Shown one piece after another: positions 1 to 5,830 of a stretch of DNA of 7,169 nt; the stretch's first letter is position 1, and each line of letters opens with the position of its first letter. Source of the DNA: Microcaldota archaeon (GTDB taxonomy: Archaea; Micrarchaeota; Micrarchaeia; Micrarchaeales; CABMGC01); contig JAJZKH010000033.1 in assembly GCA_021850955.1 (NCBI GenBank), forward strand, positions 1 to 7,169, written 5' to 3'. Position numbers and translations under genes: made by a program. Below the pieces are notes generated by a model. That model had not been told where the DNA came from and searched no databases. It worked only from the letters and a program-made list of their open reading frames with translations.

Positions 1-27
1 CAAGAGTATCATATCAAGTATAAACAT
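1..27 (-). CDS. Possible start of a divergent gene, truncated by the window edge
   Basis: Only nine codons (MFILDMILL) are visible, so no function can be given. The case for a real gene comes from its upstream signals. A GAGGT Shine-Dalgarno core lies at 32-36, four bases before the ATG, and a TATA-like box lies at 62-70, which would place transcription start near 40. The same frame has a stop (TAA) a short way upstream, so the ATG at 25-27 is the first good start. The hydrophobic opening could be a beta strand or a membrane segment. This is a weak call that rests on spacing alone. Confidence 0.33.
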
Positions 28-61
28 TATAACCTCAAAATTAAAAACAATTGTTGCTCGG

Positions 62-70
62 CTTTATATC
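62..70 (-). promoter_or_regulatory. Candidate archaeal TATA box for the leftward gene
   Basis: The minus strand reads GATATAAAG. It is centred about 39 bases before the ATG at 27 and about 25 bases before a start site that would leave a short leader carrying the GAGGT motif. The surroundings are very AT-rich, so a chance match is quite possible. Confidence 0.28.
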
Positions 71-212
71 TTTTAGTATTTTATCAAATACTTTATTTAA
101 TAATATATCTTTTTTGTCCATACAAACATTATACTATAAAAGTAAACAAATAAAAATTGCTTGGAATACTGAATTTTTCTCATGATACAAAATTACAGGT
201 TGATTTTGGCAA

Positions 213-224
213 TATTAATATACT
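213..224 (+). promoter_or_regulatory. Candidate archaeal TATA box for the VAT-N-like gene
   Basis: The run ATTAATATACTT is centred about 35 bases before the ATG at 253. This would give a transcript with a leader of roughly ten bases, typical of many archaeal genes. A second TATA-like run, CTATAAAAG at 134-142, would give a much longer leader and is the alternative. The region is AT-rich, so neither match is decisive. Confidence 0.3.
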
Positions 225-244
225 TTATCTGGAAAAATAACTCT

Positions 245-248
245 GTGA
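245..248 (+). promoter_or_regulatory. Shine-Dalgarno core GTGA
   Basis: GTGA ends four bases before the ATG at 253. It matches the GGAGGTGATC complement of the 16S rRNA 3' end. The same motif at the same distance precedes the genes starting at 5822 and 4465, which supports this start. Confidence 0.55.
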
Positions 249-252
249 AGCG

Positions 253-813
253 ATGGTAAAAAAATTGTATTATAAACACATCAAAAAAAGCAGCTCGGAT
301 AACGCAATCATTACTGTTGCAGATTCTCGACATAGAGATAAAAACCTCGGCATGATTCCTTTAACAAAGAAAATACATAAAAAAATAGGGGCACTTCCAG
401 GAGATATAATAGAGATAAGACATAATGAGAAGAGAGTAATCGCCACAGTTATAGAAGGATCTGAAAGGGATATAGATAAAGACTATATAAGGTTGGATAA
501 AAATTCTAGAGAACATTTAGGTATAATGCTTGGAGAAAGCGTAAATATATCAAAACCAAAGGTATCTAACGCTGCACAAGTATTATTAGAGCCTTCAAAA
601 GGCATATCTGGAATTACAGCAATGCCAATAGATTGGCAAGGATACTTTAGAGATACCCTAAAGAATAAAGGAGTAGTAGAAGGAAGCACCGTAAGCGTAA
701 AGGTTTTCGGAATAGGCATGGAATTTAATGTTGTTAGAATACTACCAGAAGAGTTAGGACGCGTAACCGAAGAGACAAATTTTGAATTTGCATCTGAGAA
801 ACAAGCTTCTTGA
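253..813 (+). CDS. Free-standing Cdc48/VAT N-terminal domain protein (no AAA+ modules)
   Basis: The 186-residue protein matches the N-terminal substrate- and adaptor-binding domain of archaeal VAT/Cdc48. Residues about 17-103 look like the double-psi barrel: VADSRHRD, then LPGDIIEI at 48-55, then IRLDKNSREHLG at 79-90 and GESVNI at 94-99. Residues about 104-180 look like the second (Cdc48 domain 2) subdomain, with the A-x-V-x-L-x-P signature at 108-114 and FNVVRILPEE at 158-167, which resembles the end of the VAT N-domain. The protein stops where VAT would enter its first ATPase module. There are no Walker motifs, and the DNA after the stop runs straight into a convergent gene, so no ATPase remnant follows. 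Full VAT is about 745 residues. In VAT this domain recruits substrates and can act as a chaperone by itself, so a role as adaptor or chaperone, or as a competitor for Cdc48 partners, is inferred. The fold assignment is firm; the function is open. Confidence 0.85.
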   Translation: MVKKLYYKHIKKSSSDNAIITVADSRHRDKNLGMIPLTKKIHKKIGALPGDIIEIRHNEKRVIATVIEGSERDIDKDYIRLDKNSREHLGIMLGESVNISKPKVSNAAQVLLEPSKGISGITAMPIDWQGYFRDTLKNKGVVEGSTVSVKVFGIGMEFNVVRILPEELGRVTEETNFEFASEKQAS

Positions 814-823
814 AAAGATATAA

Positions 824-1168
824 TTACTTCGACGTTTTTTTGTCTTTCTCATCAGGTATGTTACTTTTAATATTTATTGTAGGTATTGAGTTAAGCCTTA
901 TACCAAGATCAGCTATTTTATAGCCTATACTTGCAAAAAGAAAAAGAAGTATTATTTCTATAGTGTAATATATCGGCCCATTTATACTATAACTTAACGA
1001 TGACGCAAATTGATTAAATGAGTTAGTTATGTTATTACCATTTATTTGTGGTGTTTGTTGAGTTATTTGAGCTTGATGAAGCGAGGTATACATCCCATAT
1101 CCTAAAATAAAAGATAATATTATTAGAATAACTCCAACCACTATAAAAATATCTCCTTTGTATGACAT
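824..1168 (-). CDS. Small two-helix membrane protein, unknown function
   Basis: I do not recognise this 114-residue protein. It has a hydrophobic helix at about 7-27, a polar Q/N/S/T-rich segment at 28-64, a second helix at about 65-83, and a charged Lys/Asp-rich tail at 101-114. Positive charges at Lys4 and at Lys84/Arg91 suggest both ends are cytoplasmic and the polar loop is outside. That loop has one N-glycosylation sequon, Asn46-Ile-Thr48. The second helix contains Glu71. The start ATG is preceded by GTGG four bases upstream, a weak version of the GTGA motif seen elsewhere in the window. It ends 10 bases from the end of the convergent VAT-N-like gene. It follows the metabolic operon on the same strand after a 65-base gap with its own candidate promoter, so it is probably a separate unit. 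Confidence 0.72.
   Translation of the reverse strand: MSYKGDIFIVVGVILIILSFILGYGMYTSLHQAQITQQTPQINGNNITNSFNQFASSLSYSINGPIYYTIEIILLFLFASIGYKIADLGIRLNSIPTINIKSNIPDEKDKKTSK
835..841 (+). terminator. Candidate oligo-U terminator for the VAT-N-like gene
   Basis: Seven consecutive T residues on the plus strand begin 22 bases after the stop of the gene at 253-813, with no clear hairpin before them. This fits an archaeal U-tract terminator. The run lies inside the 3' end of the convergent membrane-protein gene. T-runs are common in this AT-rich DNA, so confidence is low. Confidence 0.3.
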
Positions 1169-1202
1169 TTTACCACATGAAACAAAATATTAATTAACAT
1201 CA

Positions 1203-1211
1203 AATATTAAA
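1203..1211 (-). promoter_or_regulatory. Candidate TATA box for the small membrane protein gene
   Basis: The minus strand reads TTTAATATT, centred about 39 bases before the ATG at 1168. This would give a leader of about 13 bases. It sits in the 65-base gap after the operon's last gene. The gap shows no strong U-tract on the minus strand, so readthrough from the operon is also possible. Confidence 0.28.
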
Positions 1212-1233
1212 TCATTTTGCTTTTTATTCCTTT

Positions 1234-2190
1234 TTATCTTTTTTTATCTTTATATAAAAGATTTATCTCTTTTTTTATATTATATGCTATTTCTATTCCA
1301 GCAGCATGTACGGCCTCTTTTGTAGAAGCGCCTATGTGGGGAGTAATTAAAAGATTTTTATTTCTTAATGCATATTTTACAAATCCATTGTTTTTGCCTA
1401 GAAAAGGTTCTTCTATAAAAACATCCAACGCTGCTCCTGCTATGATACCTTTTTTTAAAGACAGTAGAAGAGCATCGGAATCTAAGACCTCTCCTCTTGA
1501 CGTATTAATCAAAAATGCGGTTTTCTTCATTAACTTAAATTCCTTTAATCGTATCATATTCTTTGTTTTATTTGTAAGTGAAGGATGAAGAGAGACTATA
1601 TCAGAATTTTTTAGAAGATAATTTAATGTAACTAGAGTTGCAAGATTGCTTTTTTTAATAAAAGGATCGTAAGCTATAACATTCATACCGAACGCTTTTG
1701 AGTATTTAGCAACTTGAGAGCCTATTCTGCCTAACCCTATTATACCAATGGTCTTTTTGTTTAACTGTGTTCCTATAAATTTATGTCTATCCCACTTTCC
1801 TTTCTTAAGATTTTCAAATGCCCAGGGTATCTTTCTTGAGAGAGCAAATATTAAAGCTATAGTATGCTGCGCAGTAGGTATAGTGTGTGTTCCATGTAGG
1901 CTTATTATTCTTATTTTTTTTTCTTTTGCATATTTAGTATCTATGTGATTAAGACCTGTTGTTGCCGATCCTATTAATCTTAGTTTTTTTGCATTGTCTA
2001 GCAGTTGTTTTGTAATTTTTGTATCGACACGTATAACAATTATATCAAAAATAGCTATCTTTTTCAAAAGTTCATCATAATCAATGTTTTTTGCTGTTAC
2101 ATTTCCAATACTGCTAAGTATCTTTATTGCATCTTTGTCAAAGTATTCTGGATTATTTACAAGGATTTTCAGATTTTTTTTATTTAGCAT
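1234..2190 (-). CDS. D-2-hydroxyacid dehydrogenase family (phosphoglycerate dehydrogenase-like)
   Basis: This 318-residue NAD-linked oxidoreductase interconverts a 2-oxo acid and a D-2-hydroxy acid; its substrate cannot be read from the sequence. The nucleotide-binding domain has GLGRIG (Gly152, Gly154, Gly157) followed by Asp175 at the end of the second strand (VIAYDP), which favours NAD over NADP. The catalytic set is complete: Arg232 in NTSRG, Glu261 in DVFIEEP and His285 in TPHIGAS. The PTAQHT stretch is the usual A/P-TAEHT helix start of the family. The length fits single-unit members with no C-terminal ACT domain, so serine feedback control is unlikely. I chose the ATG at 2190. A longer frame to 2214 would need a TTG start, overlap the previous gene and has no ribosome-binding site. 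It is the last gene of the operon, 13 bases after its neighbour. Candidates include 3-phosphoglycerate, glyoxylate, 2-hydroxyglutarate or a sulfolactate-type acid. Confidence 0.88.
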   Translation of the reverse strand: MLNKKNLKILVNNPEYFDKDAIKILSSIGNVTAKNIDYDELLKKIAIFDIIVIRVDTKITKQLLDNAKKLRLIGSATTGLNHIDTKYAKEKKIRIISLHGTHTIPTAQHTIALIFALSRKIPWAFENLKKGKWDRHKFIGTQLNKKTIGIIGLGRIGSQVAKYSKAFGMNVIAYDPFIKKSNLATLVTLNYLLKNSDIVSLHPSLTNKTKNMIRLKEFKLMKKTAFLINTSRGEVLDSDALLLSLKKGIIAGAALDVFIEEPFLGKNNGFVKYALRNKNLLITPHIGASTKEAVHAAGIEIAYNIKKEINLLYKDKKR

Positions 2191-2203
2191 CAAAACATCT
2201 ATT

Positions 2204-3610
2204 TTATGCTCCAATAGCGTCTTGAGCGTTTCTTGGATCTGTAGCTTTTATAATTTTTGTAACTGAACTTTTATTGAAACCTTTGAAGCCTTTTGTCCTT
2301 TCAAGATTTTCCATGTGACTACCTATAGCTCCATTTTTAATAAACATGTTATACTGCTCAGTGGTTATAAAAGAATTTGAAAGTAAAATATCTGCTCTTG
2401 ATTTTTCCACCTTCCACATCTCACCTACAGTAAAAGCCTGTTTTAAAAACTCGAAGTTAGAAAAAGGAGGCATTACAGTTATGCCAAATTTTGGTAAATT
2501 TGATTTAAGACCTTCAAAATCAAATCTAGCTTCTAAATGGTGCATGCCTGCCTGAAGTATGCTTTCTCCATGAAGACCGACCCATAAACCTACAGTACCA
2601 AGCGTTTTTCTTTGTTCTAATCCTTTGTGCGGAAAGTCAATTTTTGTTTCTTCAGGATAAAGATCAACATCAGTAAATATAACTATATCACAAACATCAT
2701 GCTCCATTATTTGAGCTCCCCATCTGGCTTGATCTCCGGCGTAGTATTTTTCCCTACAATTATAACCCATCAACTCGAATATGTGTATCATCTTTGAAAA
2801 ATTTTTCCTTGAAGACCGATATGTATGATGGTCTTGATTGCCCCATCCAAGACCTAACTTATCCTGTCTTGCTTTTTGTATTTGTCCAGCCATATTCCTT
2901 CTTTGCCAATAAGCCCTTTCAGATCTGAAGAATGCGTCTGATACTCTTGCATTATCTAAGAGTTCAAGCGCAGATGAAATTAATTTTTCTGTAGATATGA
3001 TTCCTTCTTCATCGCTATTAAATACGCGTTGCCTTGAAAAAAACATGCTTAGAACATCTAAGTATTCTAAAGTATCACTTTTAGAATCAGTTGAAAACCC
3101 GTTATACCCTCTTCTTTCTACAGCAGAAAGTACATAGTTTTTTTCTACAGAAATGACTGCCTTCCTAAATCGTGAAAAGGGTTTACCCTCTATAACGGTT
3201 TTAACGCCTAGAGCTTGTATGAAATTATCAAGCTCTTCTGGTTTTAGCACTATTTCAATTTTCTCCTCTTTTCCAAGTATAATAGGGAAAAAATAAGACC
3301 TGCTATGCTTGAAAAGCTTGCCTTCTTTACATTTTTTATCTACCGGAGAAAATAATGTAAAACCAAGCTTTAAAAGTAATTCCTTGCTTGTTTTAGATTC
3401 CGGAATTATGACATGATCTATCCAATTAAAGAATTTAGTTGAAGTTTCTATTGACATTTTCCTTGAAAGTTCATTTGCAAAGCGATTATTTAATATGAAA
3501 TCAGCTACTATTGAAGATAAAAATTTTTCTGTTTCCGGATAAAGCTTCCAATCAAACTCTTCATCTATAGAAGCATCTTCTTTATCTTTTAGTTTAGGAA
3601 TATTTGTCAT
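2204..3610 (-). CDS. Uncharacterised 468-residue protein, possibly a multi-module VOC-fold metalloenzyme
   Basis: I do not recognise this family with certainty. Three stretches look like the start of a vicinal-oxygen-chelate (glyoxalase/dioxygenase) module: IDHVIIP at 64-70 followed by a helix ending in KLGF; QDHHTYR at 259-265 followed by a helix ending in LMGY at 280-283; and GMHHLEARFDFEGL at 355-368 followed by LPKFGITVMPP. The last resembles the GVQHIA segment of 4-hydroxyphenylpyruvate dioxygenase. Possible metal ligands are His66, Glu165 (in SAVERRG, similar to the EIEQRG motif of the HglS/DUF1338 2-oxoadipate dioxygenases as I recall it), His261/His262, His357/His358 and Glu434. The stretch from Glu434 to about Phe445, with Gly441 and Gly444-Phe445, is also reminiscent of the HPPD C-terminus. 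There is no signal peptide or membrane segment, so it is cytosolic. It lies 15 bases after the ComA/HSA32-like gene. An iron-dependent oxygenase or other metal enzyme acting on a 2-oxo acid is an inference from fold-level patterns only. That it is a real gene is certain. Confidence 0.55.
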   Translation of the reverse strand: MTNIPKLKDKEDASIDEEFDWKLYPETEKFLSSIVADFILNNRFANELSRKMSIETSTKFFNWIDHVIIPESKTSKELLLKLGFTLFSPVDKKCKEGKLFKHSRSYFFPIILGKEEKIEIVLKPEELDNFIQALGVKTVIEGKPFSRFRKAVISVEKNYVLSAVERRGYNGFSTDSKSDTLEYLDVLSMFFSRQRVFNSDEEGIISTEKLISSALELLDNARVSDAFFRSERAYWQRRNMAGQIQKARQDKLGLGWGNQDHHTYRSSRKNFSKMIHIFELMGYNCREKYYAGDQARWGAQIMEHDVCDIVIFTDVDLYPEETKIDFPHKGLEQRKTLGTVGLWVGLHGESILQAGMHHLEARFDFEGLKSNLPKFGITVMPPFSNFEFLKQAFTVGEMWKVEKSRADILLSNSFITTEQYNMFIKNGAIGSHMENLERTKGFKGFNKSSVTKIIKATDPRNAQDAIGA

Positions 3611-3615
3611 ATCTA

Positions 3616-3619
3616 CTCC
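3616..3619 (-). promoter_or_regulatory. Shine-Dalgarno GGAG for the 468-residue protein
   Basis: GGAG lies five bases before the ATG at 3610, in the 15-base gap after the ComA/HSA32-like gene. It is the strongest GGAG-type site in the window and fixes this start. Confidence 0.6.
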
Positions 3620-3625
3620 ATTAAA

Positions 3626-4465
3626 TTATTTTTTAGGACTATAACTAAATTTTTTGCCTTTCCAAATATCTTCATCACCCCAAAGTCCAGCGCGCCATGC
3701 ATTGAACTCTACAAGTTGTGAGTAATCTATAAATAAATTTACATCGCGTCCAAATTTTTTAAGGTACCACTTAAATACCGGAGGGTCAGATGCTTCAAAC
3801 ATAAATTTTTCGAAGCCGAACTCGTTGGTTATTTTTTTAATTAAATCTATACGCCATTTTTCAGGAGGAAGATCCTCAGTAAGACCTTCAGACTCAATCA
3901 TTATTACATCGACACCTGCTTTGATATGGGATCTTAACTCCAGCATAACATCGTCAAGTTTTCGCATTTTCATTTCTCCATCATACCCCACTCTATGAGT
4001 ACCGCCACCGGCATCATACATGAATGAGACTTCTGGTTTCGCTTTCATACCCATTTTCTGTACCTGCTTTACTATCTCAACCTTGTCATTTAAAGAAATA
4101 TCGACAAAACCACTAGATACTTCTATTACGTCAAAACCCAAAAGTTTGCACTCTTTTATGTACTGATCTACAGCCCTAGGACCTTGAACTAATATACGTT
4201 CCACAAACCCGCCAGTAGATACATAAACATCATTATCATGGCATGCGTTAAGAATATTTTTGACAGTGCTTCTTGTAAGAAAACGCTCCGATCCTCCCGC
4301 AAACTTATAACCGTCAAAGTACTCACTCCAATCATGCAAAATACCTTTTAGGTAGTCATAAGTTATAGAGGAATAATATGGCCCTCGTATCTCTACTATG
4401 CCCTTTTTTCTTGGTTTTTTAGGTAATTCATATATAGTAAGAAAATCAAATGCTCTTTTTTCCAT
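3626..4465 (-). CDS. Phosphosulfolactate synthase (ComA) family protein, HSA32-like branch
   Basis: The 279-residue protein is a TIM barrel of the ComA family. The family's founding enzyme adds sulfite to phosphoenolpyruvate to make (R)-phospho-3-sulfolactate, the first step to coenzyme M. Strand and loop motifs run in order: KFAGGSE at 54-60, VYVSTGG at 80-86, LGFDVIEVSSG at 109-119, KPEVSF at 143-148, DVIMIESEG at 186-194, MFEASDPP at 222-229 and VNLFIDYSQ at 242-250. Several of these (VYVSTG, MFEASD, VNL-x-x-D-x-SQ) resemble plant HSA32 and its bacterial relatives more than methanogen ComA, which from memory has KFGWGTS, YPGGT and IFEAP at those places. True sulfolactate synthase activity is therefore uncertain. 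Methanogen ComA is about 250 residues; this one has an insertion at about 149-163 (DAGGGTHRVGYDG region). The ATG at 4465 is chosen because GTGA sits four bases before it. The longer frame to 4486 would use TTG and overlap the previous gene. Confidence 0.8.
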   Translation of the reverse strand: MEKRAFDFLTIYELPKKPRKKGIVEIRGPYYSSITYDYLKGILHDWSEYFDGYKFAGGSERFLTRSTVKNILNACHDNDVYVSTGGFVERILVQGPRAVDQYIKECKLLGFDVIEVSSGFVDISLNDKVEIVKQVQKMGMKAKPEVSFMYDAGGGTHRVGYDGEMKMRKLDDVMLELRSHIKAGVDVIMIESEGLTEDLPPEKWRIDLIKKITNEFGFEKFMFEASDPPVFKWYLKKFGRDVNLFIDYSQLVEFNAWRAGLWGDEDIWKGKKFSYSPKK

Positions 4466-4469
4466 AAAA

Positions 4470-4473
4470 TCAC
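4470..4473 (-). promoter_or_regulatory. GTGA ribosome-binding core overlapping the PrpD stop codon
   Basis: GTGA lies four bases before the ATG at 4465. Its TGA is the stop codon of the PrpD-like gene, so ribosomes finishing that gene stand on the binding site for the next one. This suggests translational coupling and rules against the longer TTG start at 4486. Confidence 0.55.
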
Positions 4474-5822
4474 ATACATAAATCAAATAAGTGCGTTATG
4501 CTTTTAATACTTTCAAGATTATATAATTCGTTAAGTAAAATTAACGTTTTTTCTTTATTCAGAGTTTTAGAGCAAAGAGTAACAAATTTTTGCTCCTTCT
4601 CTTCTTTATTCATTGGATTCTTAGGGTGTCCTTTTTGGTAAAGAACCTTTTTGTTTATTATTTTTTTGTTAACCATAGTTACTTTTACCTCATTAGGTAT
4701 GCATGAAGGATATATAGCTGTAAATTCTTTGTTTTCCTTAACTATGGTCATATTGAGCAGTCTTTTTATTCTGTTATCAGATAATCTTTTTTCAGAGTAA
4801 GATTCAGGAGTTATATCGCCATATATTAGAGCAGAACAGACAATAAAAGGTAAGCTATGATCTGCTGTTTCTTTTGTTTTTGGGTTCCATTTTTCTTTGC
4901 CATTTCCCAAAACTTTATAGCCGCTTTCGGTAGTTAATATTTCTATCTTTGATATTTTATTAATGTCATTTATTTTCTTTTTCAAAGTTATTGCTGCTGT
5001 TATTGCGCTTTGAGAACGTATCTCTGCAGGATAATATTTTGTTATACGCTTATCTATCAAAAACTCGTTCTTCTTATTGCCAAAATCTTTTATATTTAGA
5101 TTAAACTTTCCACTTACCTGCTTCCAAAAACCCATTTCTCCTTCAAAGATAGGAGATGGACCAGTAATACCATTATTTGCTAATTTTGCAGAGAATATAG
5201 CATTCTTTGCAGCGTTAGGAAAAGACATTGCCTTCCACATCGAAAGCTCTCCAGCACGGACCTGCCGCATAGCTATGTGAGAGTTTAATGCTATGTTTAT
5301 TGCATGTGTAGTTTTTCTTACCCCAGAATCCATTAGAAAAGATGATGCAGCTGCTACGCTTACAAGACCATAGCTAGTATGGTCCCAGCCTCTTTTCCAT
5401 AAACTTGCGGATGTTGAAAGACGGCATTGAAGCTCATAGGCTAGGATTATAGCGGTAATTAAATCTTTTCCAGATCTGCCTGCGTCTTCTGCTACGGCAA
5501 ATAAAGGAAGTATATTATCGCTAGGATGGGCAAACTCCTTTGATTCGTAAGAATCATTATAATCAAGATATCTTGCCATAACACCATTTACAAAGGCTGC
5601 ATCTTCAGAGTTAGCTTTTTCAGTAGAGTGTAGAATAGATGATCCTTTATTACTCTTTTTTATAGTTTTTTTAGCAATTAGTACAGGTATTGCTTTTTCA
5701 GCACCTAAAGCACATCCAAATGTGTCTATTACTGCATCTTTAGCAATATCTATTGTTTTTTTAGGAATCATATTATAAGATAAGTAATTCGCATACTCGC
5801 TTATATCTTCTGCTAATGTCAT
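4470..5822 (-). CDS. MmgE/PrpD family dehydratase (2-methylcitrate/citrate dehydratase-like)
   Basis: The 450-residue protein covers the full family length. Members dehydrate or decarboxylate tricarboxylic acids without an iron-sulfur cluster: PrpD and MmgE act on 2-methylcitrate, and cis-aconitate decarboxylase belongs to the same fold. Landmarks are DTFGCALGA at 33-41, NGVMARYLDYNDSY at 79-92, AHPSDN at 98-103, RGWDHTS at 144-150 (His148, the conserved active-site His), Lys197 in SMWKAMSFPNAAKN, KYYPAEIRSQ at 262-271, ADHSLPFIV at 320-328 and the C-terminal GHPKNPMNKEEKEQKF. All usual family signatures are present, so it should be active. Lying directly between isocitrate dehydrogenase and the ComA-like gene, and next to citrate synthase, it may serve as the citrate-to-isocitrate step. 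Genuine 2-methylcitrate dehydratase is the alternative, but no methylisocitrate lyase is seen here. Confidence 0.9.
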   Translation of the reverse strand: MTLAEDISEYANYLSYNMIPKKTIDIAKDAVIDTFGCALGAEKAIPVLIAKKTIKKSNKGSSILHSTEKANSEDAAFVNGVMARYLDYNDSYESKEFAHPSDNILPLFAVAEDAGRSGKDLITAIILAYELQCRLSTSASLWKRGWDHTSYGLVSVAAASSFLMDSGVRKTTHAINIALNSHIAMRQVRAGELSMWKAMSFPNAAKNAIFSAKLANNGITGPSPIFEGEMGFWKQVSGKFNLNIKDFGNKKNEFLIDKRITKYYPAEIRSQSAITAAITLKKKINDINKISKIEILTTESGYKVLGNGKEKWNPKTKETADHSLPFIVCSALIYGDITPESYSEKRLSDNRIKRLLNMTIVKENKEFTAIYPSCIPNEVKVTMVNKKIINKKVLYQKGHPKNPMNKEEKEQKFVTLCSKTLNKEKTLILLNELYNLESIKSITHLFDLCM

Positions 5823-5826
5823 AATT

Positions 5827-5830
5827 TCAC
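5827..5830 (-). promoter_or_regulatory. GTGA ribosome-binding core overlapping the isocitrate dehydrogenase stop codon
   Basis: GTGA lies four bases before the ATG at 5822 and contains the TGA stop of the isocitrate dehydrogenase gene. The arrangement is the same as at 4470-4473 and points to coupled translation of successive enzymes. Confidence 0.55.

Noticed and set aside
44..121. A 26-codon minus-strand frame beginning MDKKDILLNKVF, faintly like the start of an archaeal CCA-adding enzyme
   Set aside because: It ends at a TAA after 26 codons, has no ribosome-binding site, and a TATA-like box and start for a better-placed leftward gene lie within or just beyond it. A broken gene cannot be shown from this little sequence.
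483..719. 78-codon open frame antisense to the VAT-N-like gene
   Set aside because: It lies wholly inside a clear family match on the other strand and its translation shows no recognisable domain.
1217..1588. Plus-strand open frame of 123 codons antisense to the hydroxyacid dehydrogenase
   Set aside because: Its hydrophobic translation is what AT-rich minus-strand coding DNA gives when read backwards. The opposite strand holds intact catalytic motifs.
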